Part shown: one piece after another, positions 13,560 to 25,481 of the stretch
Numbering within the stretch: position 1 is the stretch's first letter
How the letters are laid out: every line of letters begins with the position of its first letter
Assembly: GCA_037974665.1 (NCBI GenBank)
Contig: CM075772.1
Location: 40,142,552-40,206,551 of the forward strand
From: Ehretia macrophylla
Lineage: Eukaryota; Streptophyta; Magnoliopsida; Boraginales; Ehretiaceae
Reading direction: 5' to 3'
DNA length: 64,000 bases
The notes under the pieces: generated by a model
What the model saw: only the letters and a program-made list of their open reading frames with translations
Told to the model about the DNA's origin: nothing
Database searches by the model: none
Made by a program: the position numbers and the translations under genes

Positions 13560-14163
13560 GTTTCCTTCATCACTTAGGATTGTAATTGTCTGATGGCAGA
13601 GAGTTTTAGAAGATTCTCGAGGACTAAGATTATTTCTATCAAAGGTGATCTTAATACTCATCGATGGTCTGAATAAGGAGATGTGTATTGCCGCCTACTT
13701 TTTTGCCAAACAGGTAATCTATTAGGGTCGAAACAGTGGATATTTATACCTTGCGCTTTATCTTAAGCAGTGTAATACTTGTCTCATGACTGCCTATGGC
13801 GGTGTCAATCGACCTCATGGTTCTTTTTCTGTCCTTGTCTCTTGAACATGGTCAGGTTATCCTAGGATTATTCTTTCTTTTCACAGAAAGATGATCCTTC
13901 GAAAAGATAACCGTGCTGATGTATTAGTGCGTCATTATTGTTCTTTCTTCAGTTTATCCTAAATTAGAGTATTGGTTAAGTGTACAGATAAGAAGCTTTT
14001 TGATCCAATCATCAGTCCGGTTAAGGATATGGATAGGGTCCGTGGTCGTGTAAGTCAAGTGAAATATGACATAGTTAAGATCATGGACCGTTATCTACCC
14101 TGGCTATCCACTATACCCCTTGCACTAGGGTTGGTGTGGCTGGCTATGACCTTCTGGGACTAA
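13560..14163 (+). pseudogene. Mitovirus RNA-dependent RNA polymerase fossil (partial)
   Basis: Conceptual translation gives the signatures that precede the catalytic motifs in plant and fungal mitovirus polymerases: LALYLKQCNTCL near 13750, SGYPRIILSFHRK near 13880, RADVLV followed by a SFFS-like segment near 13940, and SPVKDMDRVRGRVSQVKYD plus a RYLPWLSTIP-like segment at about 14010-14130. Mitoviruses (Mitoviridae) are capsidless RNA viruses that replicate in mitochondria, and DNA copies of them are known in plant mitochondrial genomes. Only the N-terminal and early polymerase part is present; the downstream GDD region was not found. The copy is broken, with several breaks, and is an old fossil. 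Its left edge is uncertain. Confidence 0.78.
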
Positions 14164-15692
14164 GACTTCATGGGTAAGAGTTGGCTCCTTTGGTCAGACT
14201 ATCCCATGCTTGGTCTGGAGGGGCGTCACTGACGGTTCTCGATCCAAATAAGGAAGAAATGAACGATTGTCTCCCGGCTCGGGTATTCCATAAGTTCACT
14301 TTATTCATAAAGGAAAAATTCTTCCCATCCGGCAGGAAAGTGGATGCAGAATTTCCAGTCTTAGTCTTCGATCCTTATGGTGAAAAAGATTCTAACTAGA
14401 AATTTCATAAGAGAAGACATCTGGTAGCGCAAGCTGGATCCTGGCGTAGATTCGTATTGTCCCTGTTGAATGATTGAGTAGCTTCGACTTCGCCTTTTGT
14501 CAAAATTTGGTTCGTGTTCAGTATACCGTTGTTCAAGATTGATAAGAATGCGATAAGTTCATATTCTCCAGATTCGACTATAAACCAGGTAGTGAGGGTC
14601 CGAAGGAGAAAGCATAAGCTACCTCGTTCATGTTCCCGTCTTTCCTGCTGCCATCTTCGGTGGATGCCCCCATTCAGTTAAAGGCGGATAGGGTACTTAG
14701 CCAACCTTTTAGATGGAATAAAGTTACTAAGCTAGTCACCTCACCTCTCTTTCTTACCCTACTTCTTAGTAGTAGGCAACTTTTCTTTCTCGCCTTTCTT
14801 CCAGCTTTTTCCAGATAAAGGTCTAATAGAGTAGCGTTTTCTTAGTACATTGCCTTTCATTACCAACCTGTCATTTTACAGCACAAAGTTACCTGATATT
14901 CGCTACTACTAAGAAGGGCGGAGAGATGTTAACCTTTCGCTATTAGTAAGCACTCCCCTAGTTTTGACCTAATGAGCTTTCTTTACGTTGAGTTAACCCG
15001 GCGAGTCTGCCTAGATGCCTAGTAAAGAACGAGCTGGTGGGTAAGAGCTGGAGATCATGAAAAGAATTTCCACACAAGGAGGCAGGCGCCCGGGAAGCTT
15101 TGCTTCTAGAATTCCGACTACATAGGAACATATGTTTTATAGGTTGATTATCATTCTTGCTGCCCGCTCAATTTCGAGATGTTCCTGAGAAGAAAGAGCT
15201 CGCGAGAAAGCTCGTCAGTGGAAATTTGATTTTTGATTATGAGGTTTGAAGATGCTCCACCGATAGGGAGAGGAATGGAGTTGGCTCGATAGAGGAAGGA
15301 GCTATGAAGCATCTTAGAGTATTCCATTCCATTTTTCAACTGGATCCAAGTTTGTTCGCATGACTCTTCCTCCACCGGAGCCCACTACCTCATAAGGGCA
15401 TTGAGATCAAGCATGAACCTCTCCGAGCTGGGAGAAGTTGATCTGTATACATAAACTTCGGAATGGAAAAACTCCTTAAAAAATAGATTGACCTTGGGGG
15501 AGAGAGCTGAAAGGTATGCAGTGAAAGGGGTGAGAACCCGCCAGCATAGATATTTTAGGTATAAATGAATGAAACTGGAATTTTCAAAAAGAAAATCTCA
15601 CTTCAAGAATTCTCAACTTTGAACCTTTGATCCGAGGACCCCCACTCTATCCAATAACCACGTAAAAAAATGATGGATAGAATAGTGTTGTA
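14164..15692. other. Mitochondrial-type spacer
   Basis: No gene recognised. The open frame at 14181-14399 (72 codons) follows the mitovirus fossil directly but I could not match it to the downstream polymerase. A copy of the short dispersed repeat lies at 15241-15280. Confidence 0.4.
15241..15280 (+). repeat. Short dispersed repeat, copy 1
   Basis: Begins GAGGTTTGAAGATGCTCC and continues into a GATAGGGAGAGGAATGGAG segment. The same unit, with changes in the middle, is found at 16711-16760 (opposite strand), 25723-25762, 28757-28780 (partial) and 36144-36178. Confidence 0.8.
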
Positions 15693-15764
15693 GGAACTAG
15701 TCGAATTCGAACTGACGAATAGAAGTTTCGCAGACTCTTGCCTTAGCTACTTGGCTACGGTTCC
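15693..15764 (-). pseudogene. trnC: Pseudo tRNA-Cys of bacterial type (trnC2-like)
   Basis: A 72-base cloverleaf can be drawn on the minus strand. The acceptor arm pairs GGAACCG with TAGTTCC (one mismatch, one wobble), the D arm is GCC...GGC around AAGTAGCTAA, the anticodon arm has loop CTGCGAA, and the T arm contains TTCGAAT. The D arm, the TCTGCRAA anticodon loop and the ATTCGTCRGTTCGA stretch match the bacterial-type tRNA-Cys(GCA) reported in sugar beet and other angiosperm mitochondria. Here the loop reads GCG at the anticodon and the T stem has weak pairs, so it is probably a decayed copy that would no longer be charged with Cys. A divergent tRNA-Arg is the alternative, which I think less likely. 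Confidence 0.6.
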
Positions 15765-16949
15765 CTATCAATTCTATGTCTTTCGCCCTTGTTCGACTTT
15801 GCTTTACAAGGTGAGACCTGGAATAACATATGCCGAAATGCTTTGGGAGGAACGGCACAACATAGGTGGAGATGGATTTTCATAAAGGCTTTCTAAAACT
15901 TGATAATCTAAAAGTTCTCCCTACCTGAACCTTTTCCGTGGCGACAGTATAAAGAAACATTTAGGGATTTGTTGATGATCCATTATTACACCGTTGATCA
16001 GGCCTCTGAAACTGGACTCTTTCTTCCCTCTCGATTCTATCCATATCCCGAACCTGAACCCGAACCTTAAATCTAAATGATCTGGAATTCCTTTCCAATT
16101 CCATATATCAACTAATGGGGACACCGGGAGGGAAGAGATAAAGCACCTTGCTTACATTTTCTCCATCTCCAGAAAAAAAAAAGCTTTTTGTGCTTTGTCC
16201 TTCACTCCAAGACGTGTATCATCCTTTCCTTTAGAGTTGTTATTAATATTAGGTTCACTCGGCAGAGGACAAAGAGAGTATAGTCAGTCAAATGTAGTTT
16301 TAGTTAATTCTTCAATTTATTACTATTTTTTTTCAATAGTATTTGTTTCCATCTAATTGAATCCTATGCTAGCCATTTTTATGCCATTCAATGCTCTATT
16401 GTAAGTACCAAATGGTTGTATATCCAATCCCCTATCTTCCTTGGGTTGGGCTACCAACAAAAAGATTTTATTTCATTGTCTTTCTCTGCTCCTTTCTTCC
16501 CCAACAATAGTTTTAGCAGACTCTGCTTTCAACAACTAGGAAGACTTCCTTCCTAAACCAAATTTTTGCCAGTAGTATATTAGCCATGTGATTGGTATAA
16601 GCCAAAAAGACATGTTTAATAAGAGTTGTCTGCCACTGAGGCTAAGCCCTTTTTGAGACTAAGGAAGGCTTCTTTTGATTGCATTTTTTCTTACTGTAGC
16701 TTCGTACCTCTGTCGAGCATCTTCAAACCTCTCCCGTTGGTTGAGCGTATTCAAACCTTACACCCTTTCAAAATAGTTATAGATTGTCTTAATGCCTATA
16801 AACTAGGATCACGCCAAGTAAGTCCGTAGATCATCTGTTAATCCTTCTTTGAATCCCAGTTGTTTTAGTATTCGTCGTCGTCTGGGGTATTTTTAAATGA
16901 CCAAAGTATAGAAAAAGTCTTCCCCCGGGGAAACAAGAAATATAGTTTT
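15765..16949. other. Mitochondrial-type spacer
   Basis: No gene recognised. The usual mitochondrial neighbours of trnC2 (trnN, trnY, nad2 exons) were looked for by eye and not seen. A double copy of the short dispersed repeat, in inverted orientation, lies at 16711-16760. Confidence 0.4.
16711..16760 (-). repeat. Short dispersed repeat, tandem pair, copy 2
   Basis: On the minus strand, AGGTTTGAATACGCTC is followed directly by a second, better copy that reads AGGTTTGAAGATGCTCGAC. It is the same family as 15241, 25723 and 36144, in the opposite direction. Confidence 0.7.
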
Positions 16950-18660
16950 GAAGCCTCGAACGAACAGTATCTCTGTCTGGCTTCGTTATTATTATAGTCT
17001 TATCTTTACCCTGCCAGTAAGTAGAGATATGAAGAGAGTGGACAGCTTTGTCTCGGACCTTTCTTTGGTTTCTTTTATGAACTCCACTGGTCATTCATGG
17101 ATTATAGATGCTATCCATTGTATATAAATAAACTTTCATATCCCACTCTGGAAATCCTATTTTCCTTAAGTATATAGAAACCCATGATTCACATTTTCAT
17201 ATGCTGCAGCTTTGGTAAGTTCAGTGATCATGGTTGGCTCACCTGATCTATCAGCTGAGTAGTAAGCCTCATTGGGATAAATATCAATATATCTTCTTAT
17301 CAAAATGAGATTAGAAAGGTGCCTTTTTTTTAAAGAGCCAGCCTGTCTTTCAATATATTGGCAATTATCTTAGTCATTCTCTTATATAGTGTAATCCCCA
17401 TAGCAATGGGCCCCGGTCTAGTGAGGTTTTGTTTCTTTGGGAATTATTGCTAGGCAGAAGGATTGAATTGCACCAGGTTTGCTCCTGCTTGACTTCAATT
17501 ACCATATGGAGATAGAGATCGTCCTTAATTATGTTCCAGCACTGCCCTTGAATTAATCAACCAAGTAGAAGTTGAAGTTTAGTTGGAATCTATCTAGTCA
17601 TCTAGTTTTTTTACTATGAATAGCCCCCCTGTTGTTGATAGATAGCTTACCAGATTGAAGAAATTTTTTTCCCTAAAAACTTCTTAAATATTTGATGGAC
17701 TGCTGCAATATGTTGTTGGCTTGATAAGATGGATAAGTATGAGAACAATTTCATAACTTCTGTCCTTATCTCCTCATGCTGAACCAAAACCTGGCCTGTT
17801 GGGCATTTCAAATTGATAAAAGTGTGGATTCTGCGTTTCATAATAGATGCATGGAAAAAAGAAAAAACCTTTTAACCAAAAATGTCGAGATTGTAGGCGC
17901 AGCAGCTCCCCTACCTTTCTTGACTTAAAGTTGAGCTTCTAATCTTCCTTTTACATTCACGTGTTTTCTACTTGTTTTGTATTGACATTTCCTTCACCTT
18001 TTGAATCTTCAGTAGGGCCTTTAGTTGTTTGTTGAATTGCTACTACTACTAGTACTAGTAGCAGTAGGCAGGAGCTTTCAAATTCCTGGAAGTTTTATTC
18101 CAAGTTTCCTCAATCTATTGTATACATTCTGCATTCAGAAGCCATTATTGTTGATCCATCCTCAAAACTATAGGGCTTATCCTTGGTTGTCATTAATATA
18201 GGTCTATGATCAGTGCTTCCAAGTAGTGGTAGGAATGGATTCAAGTAAGATAGATTAATTCTCCATGATACCATCCCGGTCCTTTCTCGGATTCTACTCA
18301 ATCTTGTCTATTAGACCACGTAAAAACCAAATTCTTTAATTCCAGTTAGATTATACTGAGCAGTTCTCCAAATTTAGACATGAGATGATTAGCAGATCTT
18401 CGACCGCCCTTTTATCCTTATCTAGTTAAGGGTGAGTCTGATCTGGTTAGAATCCCCCATGTATAAACATTCCATATCCAAATTGTTAGTTCCTACATTT
18501 TTAATGCGGGATAATCTTTGTCCATATAGATTGGGGATGTTAATTAATGAGCCAGAGTTTTTTGGTATGCCCAATTATATTTAGTAAGGAGTCATTAGTT
18601 TCATTGTTGGAAAGCGAGGCCTTTATTCTCTTCTTCTGAATCATGCATATTTTTAGTTTA
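16950..18660 (-). mobile_element. Decayed L1-type LINE fragment (endonuclease and reverse transcriptase)
   Basis: Reading the minus strand from right to left, an LTR-less retroelement of plant L1 type is visible. An endonuclease part includes a GDSNQI segment near 18450 (family GDFN) and LLGSTDHRPI near 18200 (family SDHRPI). A linker reads TGQVLVQHEEIRTEVMKLFS near 17780. Reverse transcriptase follows with PIAMGITLYKRMTKIIANIL near 17400 (family RPIxLxNxxYKIIxKxxANRL), then KAAAYENVNHGFLY and GFPEWDMK segments near 17170. The family's AYD box reads as AYEN here. There are several stops and frame changes, and the catalytic YADD region and 3' end were not found. A related stretch may reach right to about 19310. 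It is a dead fragment inside mitochondrial-type DNA. Confidence 0.7.
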
Positions 18661-21600
18661 TTAAAAGGGTGTTAGAATAGGGATAAATACTACTGAAAGC
18701 AACTCCAGTAGGTATCCTTGGCTTAGCTGGCTGGGCTGCCAAGTGGAATTTCCTACAATAATAGTCAATCTGATCTTGTTCTACTATCTTTCTCATTTTC
18801 TTCCATTTCCTAAGCTGAATATGTTCTAGGAGAAATTTCTTCATAAGATAACCGGTTCATCCAAACCGGATCTTTTTTGTCTCTTGAGTACTTTACAAAT
18901 AGGGGAGGCAATTTTGATGTATTAGTCAGAATCACTAGCCATTTTGACCTATCCTCTTCCTCCTCATTTCTTGTTGGAAATGAGTTTTCTCGGACTCAGT
19001 TTCTGATTACGAGTTTCTTAGTTCCAGGTGGACTCGCTTACCTTTGTTAATCATTTTTTCTTCACTATTATAGAACTGTTGAAGTGGTAGATCTTCTTGT
19101 AAGATTTTACTTTGGTTATTCTGAATTCTATCATTGATAGAGTGGATTTCAACTTCCCGTATCTTGCTTCTTTTCTTCAATCCTCCCACCGCGTTGATAG
19201 GTCTGTGTCACCTCCCTAGGTTGGCTTTCATTCTGTGTCAACGGAACATCTAAATTCCTTATATTCTCTATGGGATTATGTTCTAGTTGTTGAGACTAAA
19301 CAATCGTTCTTTCTTCCATGGCGAATTCAAAAGTAAAGGCTGATCATGTTTACTTCCGTCTGATTGAATTTAGTAGTTGGATAGGTTTGTTTTGTTTAGG
19401 ACATCATCCCCCGGCCGTATTCATTATAAGGCTAGTTGTTCATAGTCCAAAGCCTGTGTTTGCTATATTATTGAACTCTTTTCTCCAACTAGGAGTTGTC
19501 AAATCAATTAGGAGCTTTATGTATGTCAAGTTCAACACGGACACGTGCGCAAGATAGGGGATTTATGAAGGCGGATATGGGATAACTGATGTTTGGAGGA
19601 TTGTAGAGTGACGAAGGGGTTACTTGGGATTGGAAGAATGCCGAACGCATTACAAATATGCCTTTTGATATGATTTTCGCTGATTTGATTAGTCTTCCCA
19701 TCATCTTCTCTAACCTAGTCAAATCAAGTATGACTGATATCGAGGTTGTCGTGCTGACCGGGGGTGAGAAAAAAAAATGGAATCGAATATGAAATGATAA
19801 CTAGTGCGTGCATTTCCTATCAAATCCCTTGAACTAACCTTTTAGGCACGAAAGGCATTCTGAGGCGGAATCGTGTGGATTCACCAAGCACCCATATATT
19901 GATTTGTTGAAAATAGCTCATTCGTCTACCACACCTATTTGTATTGCTAGAATTATGCTTACCGATATGCAACTGACTAAAGAGAACGTATGGTCGGGCA
20001 TTTCGATCTTAAGCAAAGTCGTCCTGCCACCCCCGCTCAAACTCCAGACCAAAAGTCAAGTCATTGTTCATTCCCGCTCATTCTTGCTATAACAATTCCT
20101 TTTCCTACTAGACTTGTCTAAGAAAAGATGCACGAGCCACTCTTTCTCTTATATACACTTACACTATTTGAAGATTGTGATTCGAATACTTATCCCCTGC
20201 CTATACGCTTACCGTTACTACCTGTGCGCATACCTTTTTTGACTCTATCCAGAAGATAGCTTGAACTGGCATTATGACTACACATATATAGCTAATAGAA
20301 AGAAGTATTCCTGAGCTAGAGAGATAGTAGAGGAGAGAAATTGAAGTGGATCTCCTATCTATATTCGATAGCTTGAAGACGACTGATGGCTGACTGCTAA
20401 AGCCAAATTTTCATTAAAAGCGATTCCTTCGCTCAAGAACTAGACTCAAGCGATTGTGTCTACCAGTCATGACTGGAAGGTAGGATGCTCACTAGCCTCT
20501 GGACCGAAGCGCTAACCCCATCTCTAATGTGTATATTGAGACTGAGATTGTTTGCATCTGATTTGAACAGTGGATCCTCATACTAGCGGTTACTATTGTT
20601 GGACCTCCAGTAGCGGACCATGATGTCGGGGATTTGTTCACAGCATAAGTGAAACCTCAAACGAATCAGACAACTATGTTTAACACACAATAATTGATTT
20701 TCTAGCTACCATATTCGTTTGTGTCTCTACTGATTTGAGTGCTCTGCCAAAGAAGTGGTTTGATCCAAAGTCGGCATGAAATCTAAGGTTGTTGAGCTCT
20801 TTGTCCTAGGACGATCTCCTAATTGCTAGTACGAATCAAGGGCCAAACTCCGAACTCATGATTTGACAGAAGCTGTTCGACTGAAAGGCTGATCTCCTGA
20901 CTCAACGAAAAAATAATGGACGCACTTTGCCTCCAGCAAAGGACTTCGTTGGAAGAAGAAAAACCTCAACTCGATCAAAGAACTGAAACCCAAGATTGAT
21001 GGGTCTCCTGTTGTGACTAATTTTGTTAACTTAGCCTGAAAGATGGAGACGGCACCAAACGATTAGGTATACCACGTCATACCATGTCATGAACTTAACT
21101 AAAACCTACCTTGTGTTTATTCTTCAACCAACTATCGGTCTAAAAGAAAAAAAGTGCAACATAGGTATGGAAATCACTTAGTTTCTAAACAATGGAAAGA
21201 TGGTTCTTATCTTGCTTTCTTTCGTTTGGGTGTTTTCTGCCTTGTTTTTGCCTAACAACCCAAAAATTACCCTCGTATGTACGACTGAAAGAGAGAGCAA
21301 TAAGCAATAAATAAAAAAAAAAGCAATCCTCGCTATGCAAGCTCAATAGGGATATCGCTTTGAGCCGATGCCCAACCCATCTAATCTCATTAAATTGAAT
21401 TTGATAGAATCCTTATAGAAGCATCTGAACTCGCATTAGAATATGCAAGAGACCCCCCGAAGATGGTAAAGGCAGCAGCTCGGGAAGATAGCAAACCATA
21501 TCATATACGCAATTCGTCTTTATCTTCCTGGTAGTAGTACGAATAGGAGATCCAACATGATTGTATTAAGCCTTAAACAATCAGGGTTAAGCTAGCTCAT

Positions 21601-22299
21601 TGCCAGAAAGAAAACATGAGCTCATACTTAGATTAGAGGATGCCCATCCCAAGCAGGCAGTAGGGGCTTCGGGTCTGAGGTATGCTTTCCTGTATCATTG
21701 GTAGGCAAAGGGGTAAGCTAAGATGGCTGTGTTTGTTTGTTATGTTAATAAGCAAATAGGTAAGTAAGCGCAAACAGTACAAATTCCTTTAAATGGATCC
21801 CTCTCTCTTAATCACTCTTCTTAGGGAGTAGGATCTGTTGCCTAGGAGCTCAGAGAAAGGTAGTGAAGTAATATATTCTTTTTCAAGAAAAGAGGAGTTC
21901 GTGCAAGCAAGCGAAGTAGAATCCAAAGCCAAAATGATTATGCAACTTGGCCTCTTCAACAACTTAGGCACATGATAGAAGATGATGGAGCAGCATACTG
22001 GAGGAAAACAAAAGTCCTAATTTGAATAAAAAATACAAAAAGATAAATCAAATCTAAATAAAGAATTATTCGAAGAGGCATCATGTTCACTAGGTTATTT
22101 TGATATAGACAACATTTGAAGAATGGATGACTAGAATAAATCAGTAAAGGCCTTACTATATTCCTTGTTTGGAATAGCGACCTTAGAGCTTCTACTACTA
22201 TCGGCTACCTAACTGTCAGGAAATCGGGGGTTTTGTCGAAGAATTAGTGTCGTGGTGGTGCTACGAGATGGCAATTTATAGTATAGAAGAAGAGATCCA
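18661..22299. other. Spacer, possibly LINE 5' part on the left, otherwise unidentified
   Basis: From 18661 to about 19310 the minus strand has short open frames (18653-18844, 19007-19189) that could be the 5' part of the LINE, but I see no diagnostic motif. From 19311 to 22299 the DNA is mitochondrial-type spacer with only short frames, for example 19318-19557 (79 codons), none recognised. Confidence 0.35.
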
Positions 22300-22807
22300 C
22301 GGACGTATTGATTGACTATAGACGCAAACCGATCGACCGCTACCTAAGAGAGGATAAGTAGTTCTTCTATCGAAAAAGGGCAAGGGGAGAACATGTAAGG
22401 GCTTGCCTAGATCTTGTATTTCCTACGAAGTCCGTCGGTGAAACCAACGATTCTCTTCTCAAAGTAATGGAGATAGTCTTTTTCTTTTTTCGGTATATAG
22501 CTTCGCGAGCTAGGAGCGCATCATCGGGGCAGGGCGAAAATGAACATAGGCTCATGGCCCTTTTCTTCTTTCTTTTGTTTGTGTTCGGTCCGTTGTGTGT
22601 GTTTTTTAAGGCTTATCCGGCTCTGGGGCATCCAAATCATCTTCTTTTTTTAAATGCCTCTATTTTATGTTGATTCATTCATACTTTTATTCCTTATAGA
22701 GGAAGGCTAATTGCTTGCTGGCTGGGAGTTGTATGAGCGGTAACGTCCACGTACAGCTCCGTGAGAAGGGCGGTGGACAGAAATGGCCTTGTTGTACCTC
22801 ACTCTCG
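22300..22807 (+). other. 3' half of nad1 intron 3 (trans-spliced group II intron), old copy
   Basis: In flowering-plant mitochondria nad1 exon d is preceded by the 3' half of a trans-spliced group II intron. Here exon d (22808) is preceded by a typical domain V at 22726-22759 and a short domain VI region. The left limit is a guess. There is no nad1 exon c in the window, as expected for the trans-spliced arrangement. Confidence 0.6.
22726..22759 (+). other. Group II intron domain V (nad1 intron 3)
   Basis: A 34-base hairpin. The strand GAGTTGTA pairs with TACAGCTC through one G-T wobble, with the usual bulge and a GTAA-type tetraloop between them. The catalytic triad normally reads AGC; here the third base is T, the kind of C-to-T change seen across the window. 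The copy is therefore probably not splicing-competent. Confidence 0.7.
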
Positions 22808-22866
22808 TCTTCAATGGTGTTTGCTCTTTGTTTTTTGGGAGAGTATGCCAATATGATCTTAATAAG
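22808..22866 (+). pseudogene. nad1: nad1 exon d (exon 4), old mitochondrial copy
   Basis: This 59-bp exon has the family length. It encodes FLGEYANMIL, a conserved segment of NADH dehydrogenase subunit 1, the membrane subunit of respiratory complex I next to the quinone site. It is bounded on the left by the end of intron 3 and on the right by GTGCG, the group II 5' splice consensus. A few residues differ from the usual plant sequence. It is part of an unspliced genomic copy together with intron 4 and exon e, so it came from DNA and not from spliced RNA. Confidence 0.85.
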
Positions 22867-23528
22867 GTGCGGGGCTTTGTATCTGACATTCGTTGGGCTT
22901 CCCTCTTCGGGAACCTGTATCTCGGCATTTTAGTGCAATAAACCCCTCCGGCCGAAGACTAGTGGTAGATGGTCCTACGGAGCTTTAAGAAAATGGTAGC
23001 CTAGTGTGTAAGCACAACAATGAACCGCGGCGAACCCTCAAACGACCTAACTAAGATTAGGGGAGAGATCCTAAGTAGTAGTGACCCTTTCACTCTTCCA
23101 CAGACTGATACATGTACCGAATGCTCATACGGGAAAGTTGACTCTTGGGTCTAGAACCTGGGGGGTTGTTCCGAGAAATCCTTTCTTTCTCGTCCACTCA
23201 GGGGGGTGCACACACACCTGCGCAGATTACAGGTGACAGTTACAAGAATGGCGGAGAAGTTAACAGTACCCGACGACATTCAAGGATTGATATAGACCTA
23301 TCGGGTAGGGATAATCATTCCAGTCCTGGGAGAGGTGGAGACCATTCTCAAGAAAGAAAAATATTGAGCTAAGGGAAGCCCTATGAGTCACTAAAACGAT
23401 AGTAGGAGGGCCCTTGATCTATCAGTAGAGGGAGCAAAAAATGGGCCTTGCTCCCCTTTACAATATGAAGAAACAAATAAGGGTCGAAGTTTACACTGCT
23501 CACAATAGTTCTACCTATAGAAAGAATC

Positions 23529-25481
23529 TTGAAAGAGGCGATCAGAATGGTACTCGAATCCATTTACAATCCCAAGTTTCCAGACATATCGCACTTCCGC
23601 TCAAGTCAAGGCTGCCACTCGGTCCTAAGACGGATCAAAGAAGAGTAGGGAACCTCTTGCTGGTTTTTGGAATTCGACATCAGGAAGTGTTTTCACACCA
23701 TCAACCGACATCGACTCATCCTAATCTTTAAGGAAGAGATTGACGATCCCAAGTTCTTTTACTCCATTCAGAAAGTCTTTTACACCGGATGACTCGTAGG
23801 AGGTGAGAAGTTACCTTACTCTGTCCCACACAGTGTATTACTGTCGGCCCAACTAGGCAACATCTACTTACACAAGCTCGATCAGGAGATAGGGAGGATC
23901 TGACAGAAGTACGAAATTTCGATTGTTCAGAGAATTAGATCGGTTCTATTAAGGACAAGTCCTATTGATGACCAAGAAAACTCTGGAGAAGAAGCAAGCT
24001 TCAACTCTCCCCAAGACAATAGAGCCATCATTGTGAGGAGGGTAAAGAGCATCCAACGCAAAGCGGCCTTTCATTCCCTTGTTTCGTTGTGGTACACCCC
24101 CCCTACAAGCACCCCTTGGCTCAGGGTGGACCAGAAAATGCCTTTCGTTTTCCCCCATTCGTCGGCCCTTGCCGCATTTCTTAACAAGCCCTCGAGCCTC
24201 CTTTGCACTGCCTTCCTCATAGAAGCCGCCGTGTTGACCCATCAGGCCGAATTCTATGGTAGAGAAGGCTGTAATAATAATTGGGCCATGGGAGACTTTT
24301 TTAAGTATTGCAAAAGAAGGGGCCTGTTGATAGAGCTGGGCGGGGAGGCGATACTAGTTATCAGGTCAGAGAGAGGCCTGGCCCGTAAGCTGGCCCTCTT
24401 AAAAACCTATTACTTAAATAAGGATTTGTTATGTATGATATGCTGACGACTTCCTACTGGGAATCGTAGGTGCCGTAGAGCTTCTCATAGAAATACAAAA
24501 CGTATCACCCACTTCCTACAATCTGTCCTGAACCTTTGGGTAGACTCTACTGGATCAAGAACAATAGCTGCACGGAGTATGGTAGAATTCCTCGGTACTG
24601 TCATTCAAGAAGTCCCTCAAAGGACGACTCCCATACAATTATTGCGAGAGCTGGAGAAGCGTCTACGGGTAAAACACCGTATCCATATAACTGCTTGCCA
24701 CCTATGCTCTGCCATCCATTCCAAGTTTAGGAAGCTAGGTAATAGAATCCCAATCAAACAGCTGACGAAGAAGATGAGCGGAACAGGGAGTATACTGGAC
24801 GCAGTTCAACTATCGGAGACTCTTGGAACAGCTGGAGTAAGAAGTCCCCAAGTGAGCGTATTATGGGGGACCGTCAAGCACATCCGACAAGAATCAGGGG
24901 GGATCTCGTTGTTGCATAGCTTAGGTCGGAGCAAAGTGCCATCGGACGTTCAATAGGCAATCTCACGATCCGGTACTCATGCCTGGAAGTTGTCATTGTA
25001 TACTCCCGTGGGATGGAAGGCTAAGTGGAAAGGAGGGGGACACTGGACGAGATCTATCAATAGCGAATTCCTCATACAAATAGAGGCGCCTATCAAAAAA
25101 AATACTCCAAAGGCTTCGAGATCAGGATCTCATTAGCTGAAGAAGACCCTAGCCAATTCACATGGCCTGCTTGACGAACGTCAGCGACGGAGACATCGTA
25201 AATTGGTCTGCAGGCATCGCAATAAGTCCTCTGTCCTATTACAGGTACCACGACAACTTTTACCAAGTCTGAACAATTGTTGACCACCAGATCCGCTGGT
25301 TTGCAATATTTACCTGGCCCACAAGCACAAATCCTCAGCGCTGAATATAATCCCAAAATACTCCAAAGACTCAAGTATAGTCAATCAAGAAGGTGGTAAG
25401 ACCCTTGCAGAGTTCCCCAACAGCATAGAGCTTGGGAAGCTCGGATCCGTTCAAGATCCGAACAACAAGGCTATACTTTAG
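23529..25481 (+). pseudogene. matR: matR maturase pseudogene
   Basis: MatR is the intron-encoded maturase that helps splice several mitochondrial group II introns. The copy runs from the segment LKEAIRMVLESIY, where the family usually starts, to a final TAG, about 651 codons, close to the family length of about 655. Recognisable parts are the reverse-transcriptase-like domain (FLEFDIRKCFHTI near 23670, YADDFLLGIVGAVELL from 24439) and the C-terminal maturase domain (IHITACHLCSAIH near 24700, ISPLSYYR near 25230). The usual ATG is TTG here. Conserved Arg codons are TGA at 23790, 23901 and 24436, a conserved Trp codon is TAG at 23646, and there are frame changes. It cannot make a full protein. 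The pattern suggests decay in a methylated nuclear genome. Confidence 0.92.

Noticed and set aside
18020-18070. ACTACTACTAGTACTAGTAG as a functional microsatellite or palindrome
   Set aside because: It is a short low-complexity run inside the decayed LINE region, with no further support.
24033-24446. 137-codon frame as a separate gene
   Set aside because: It is the central part of the matR pseudogene and not an independent gene.
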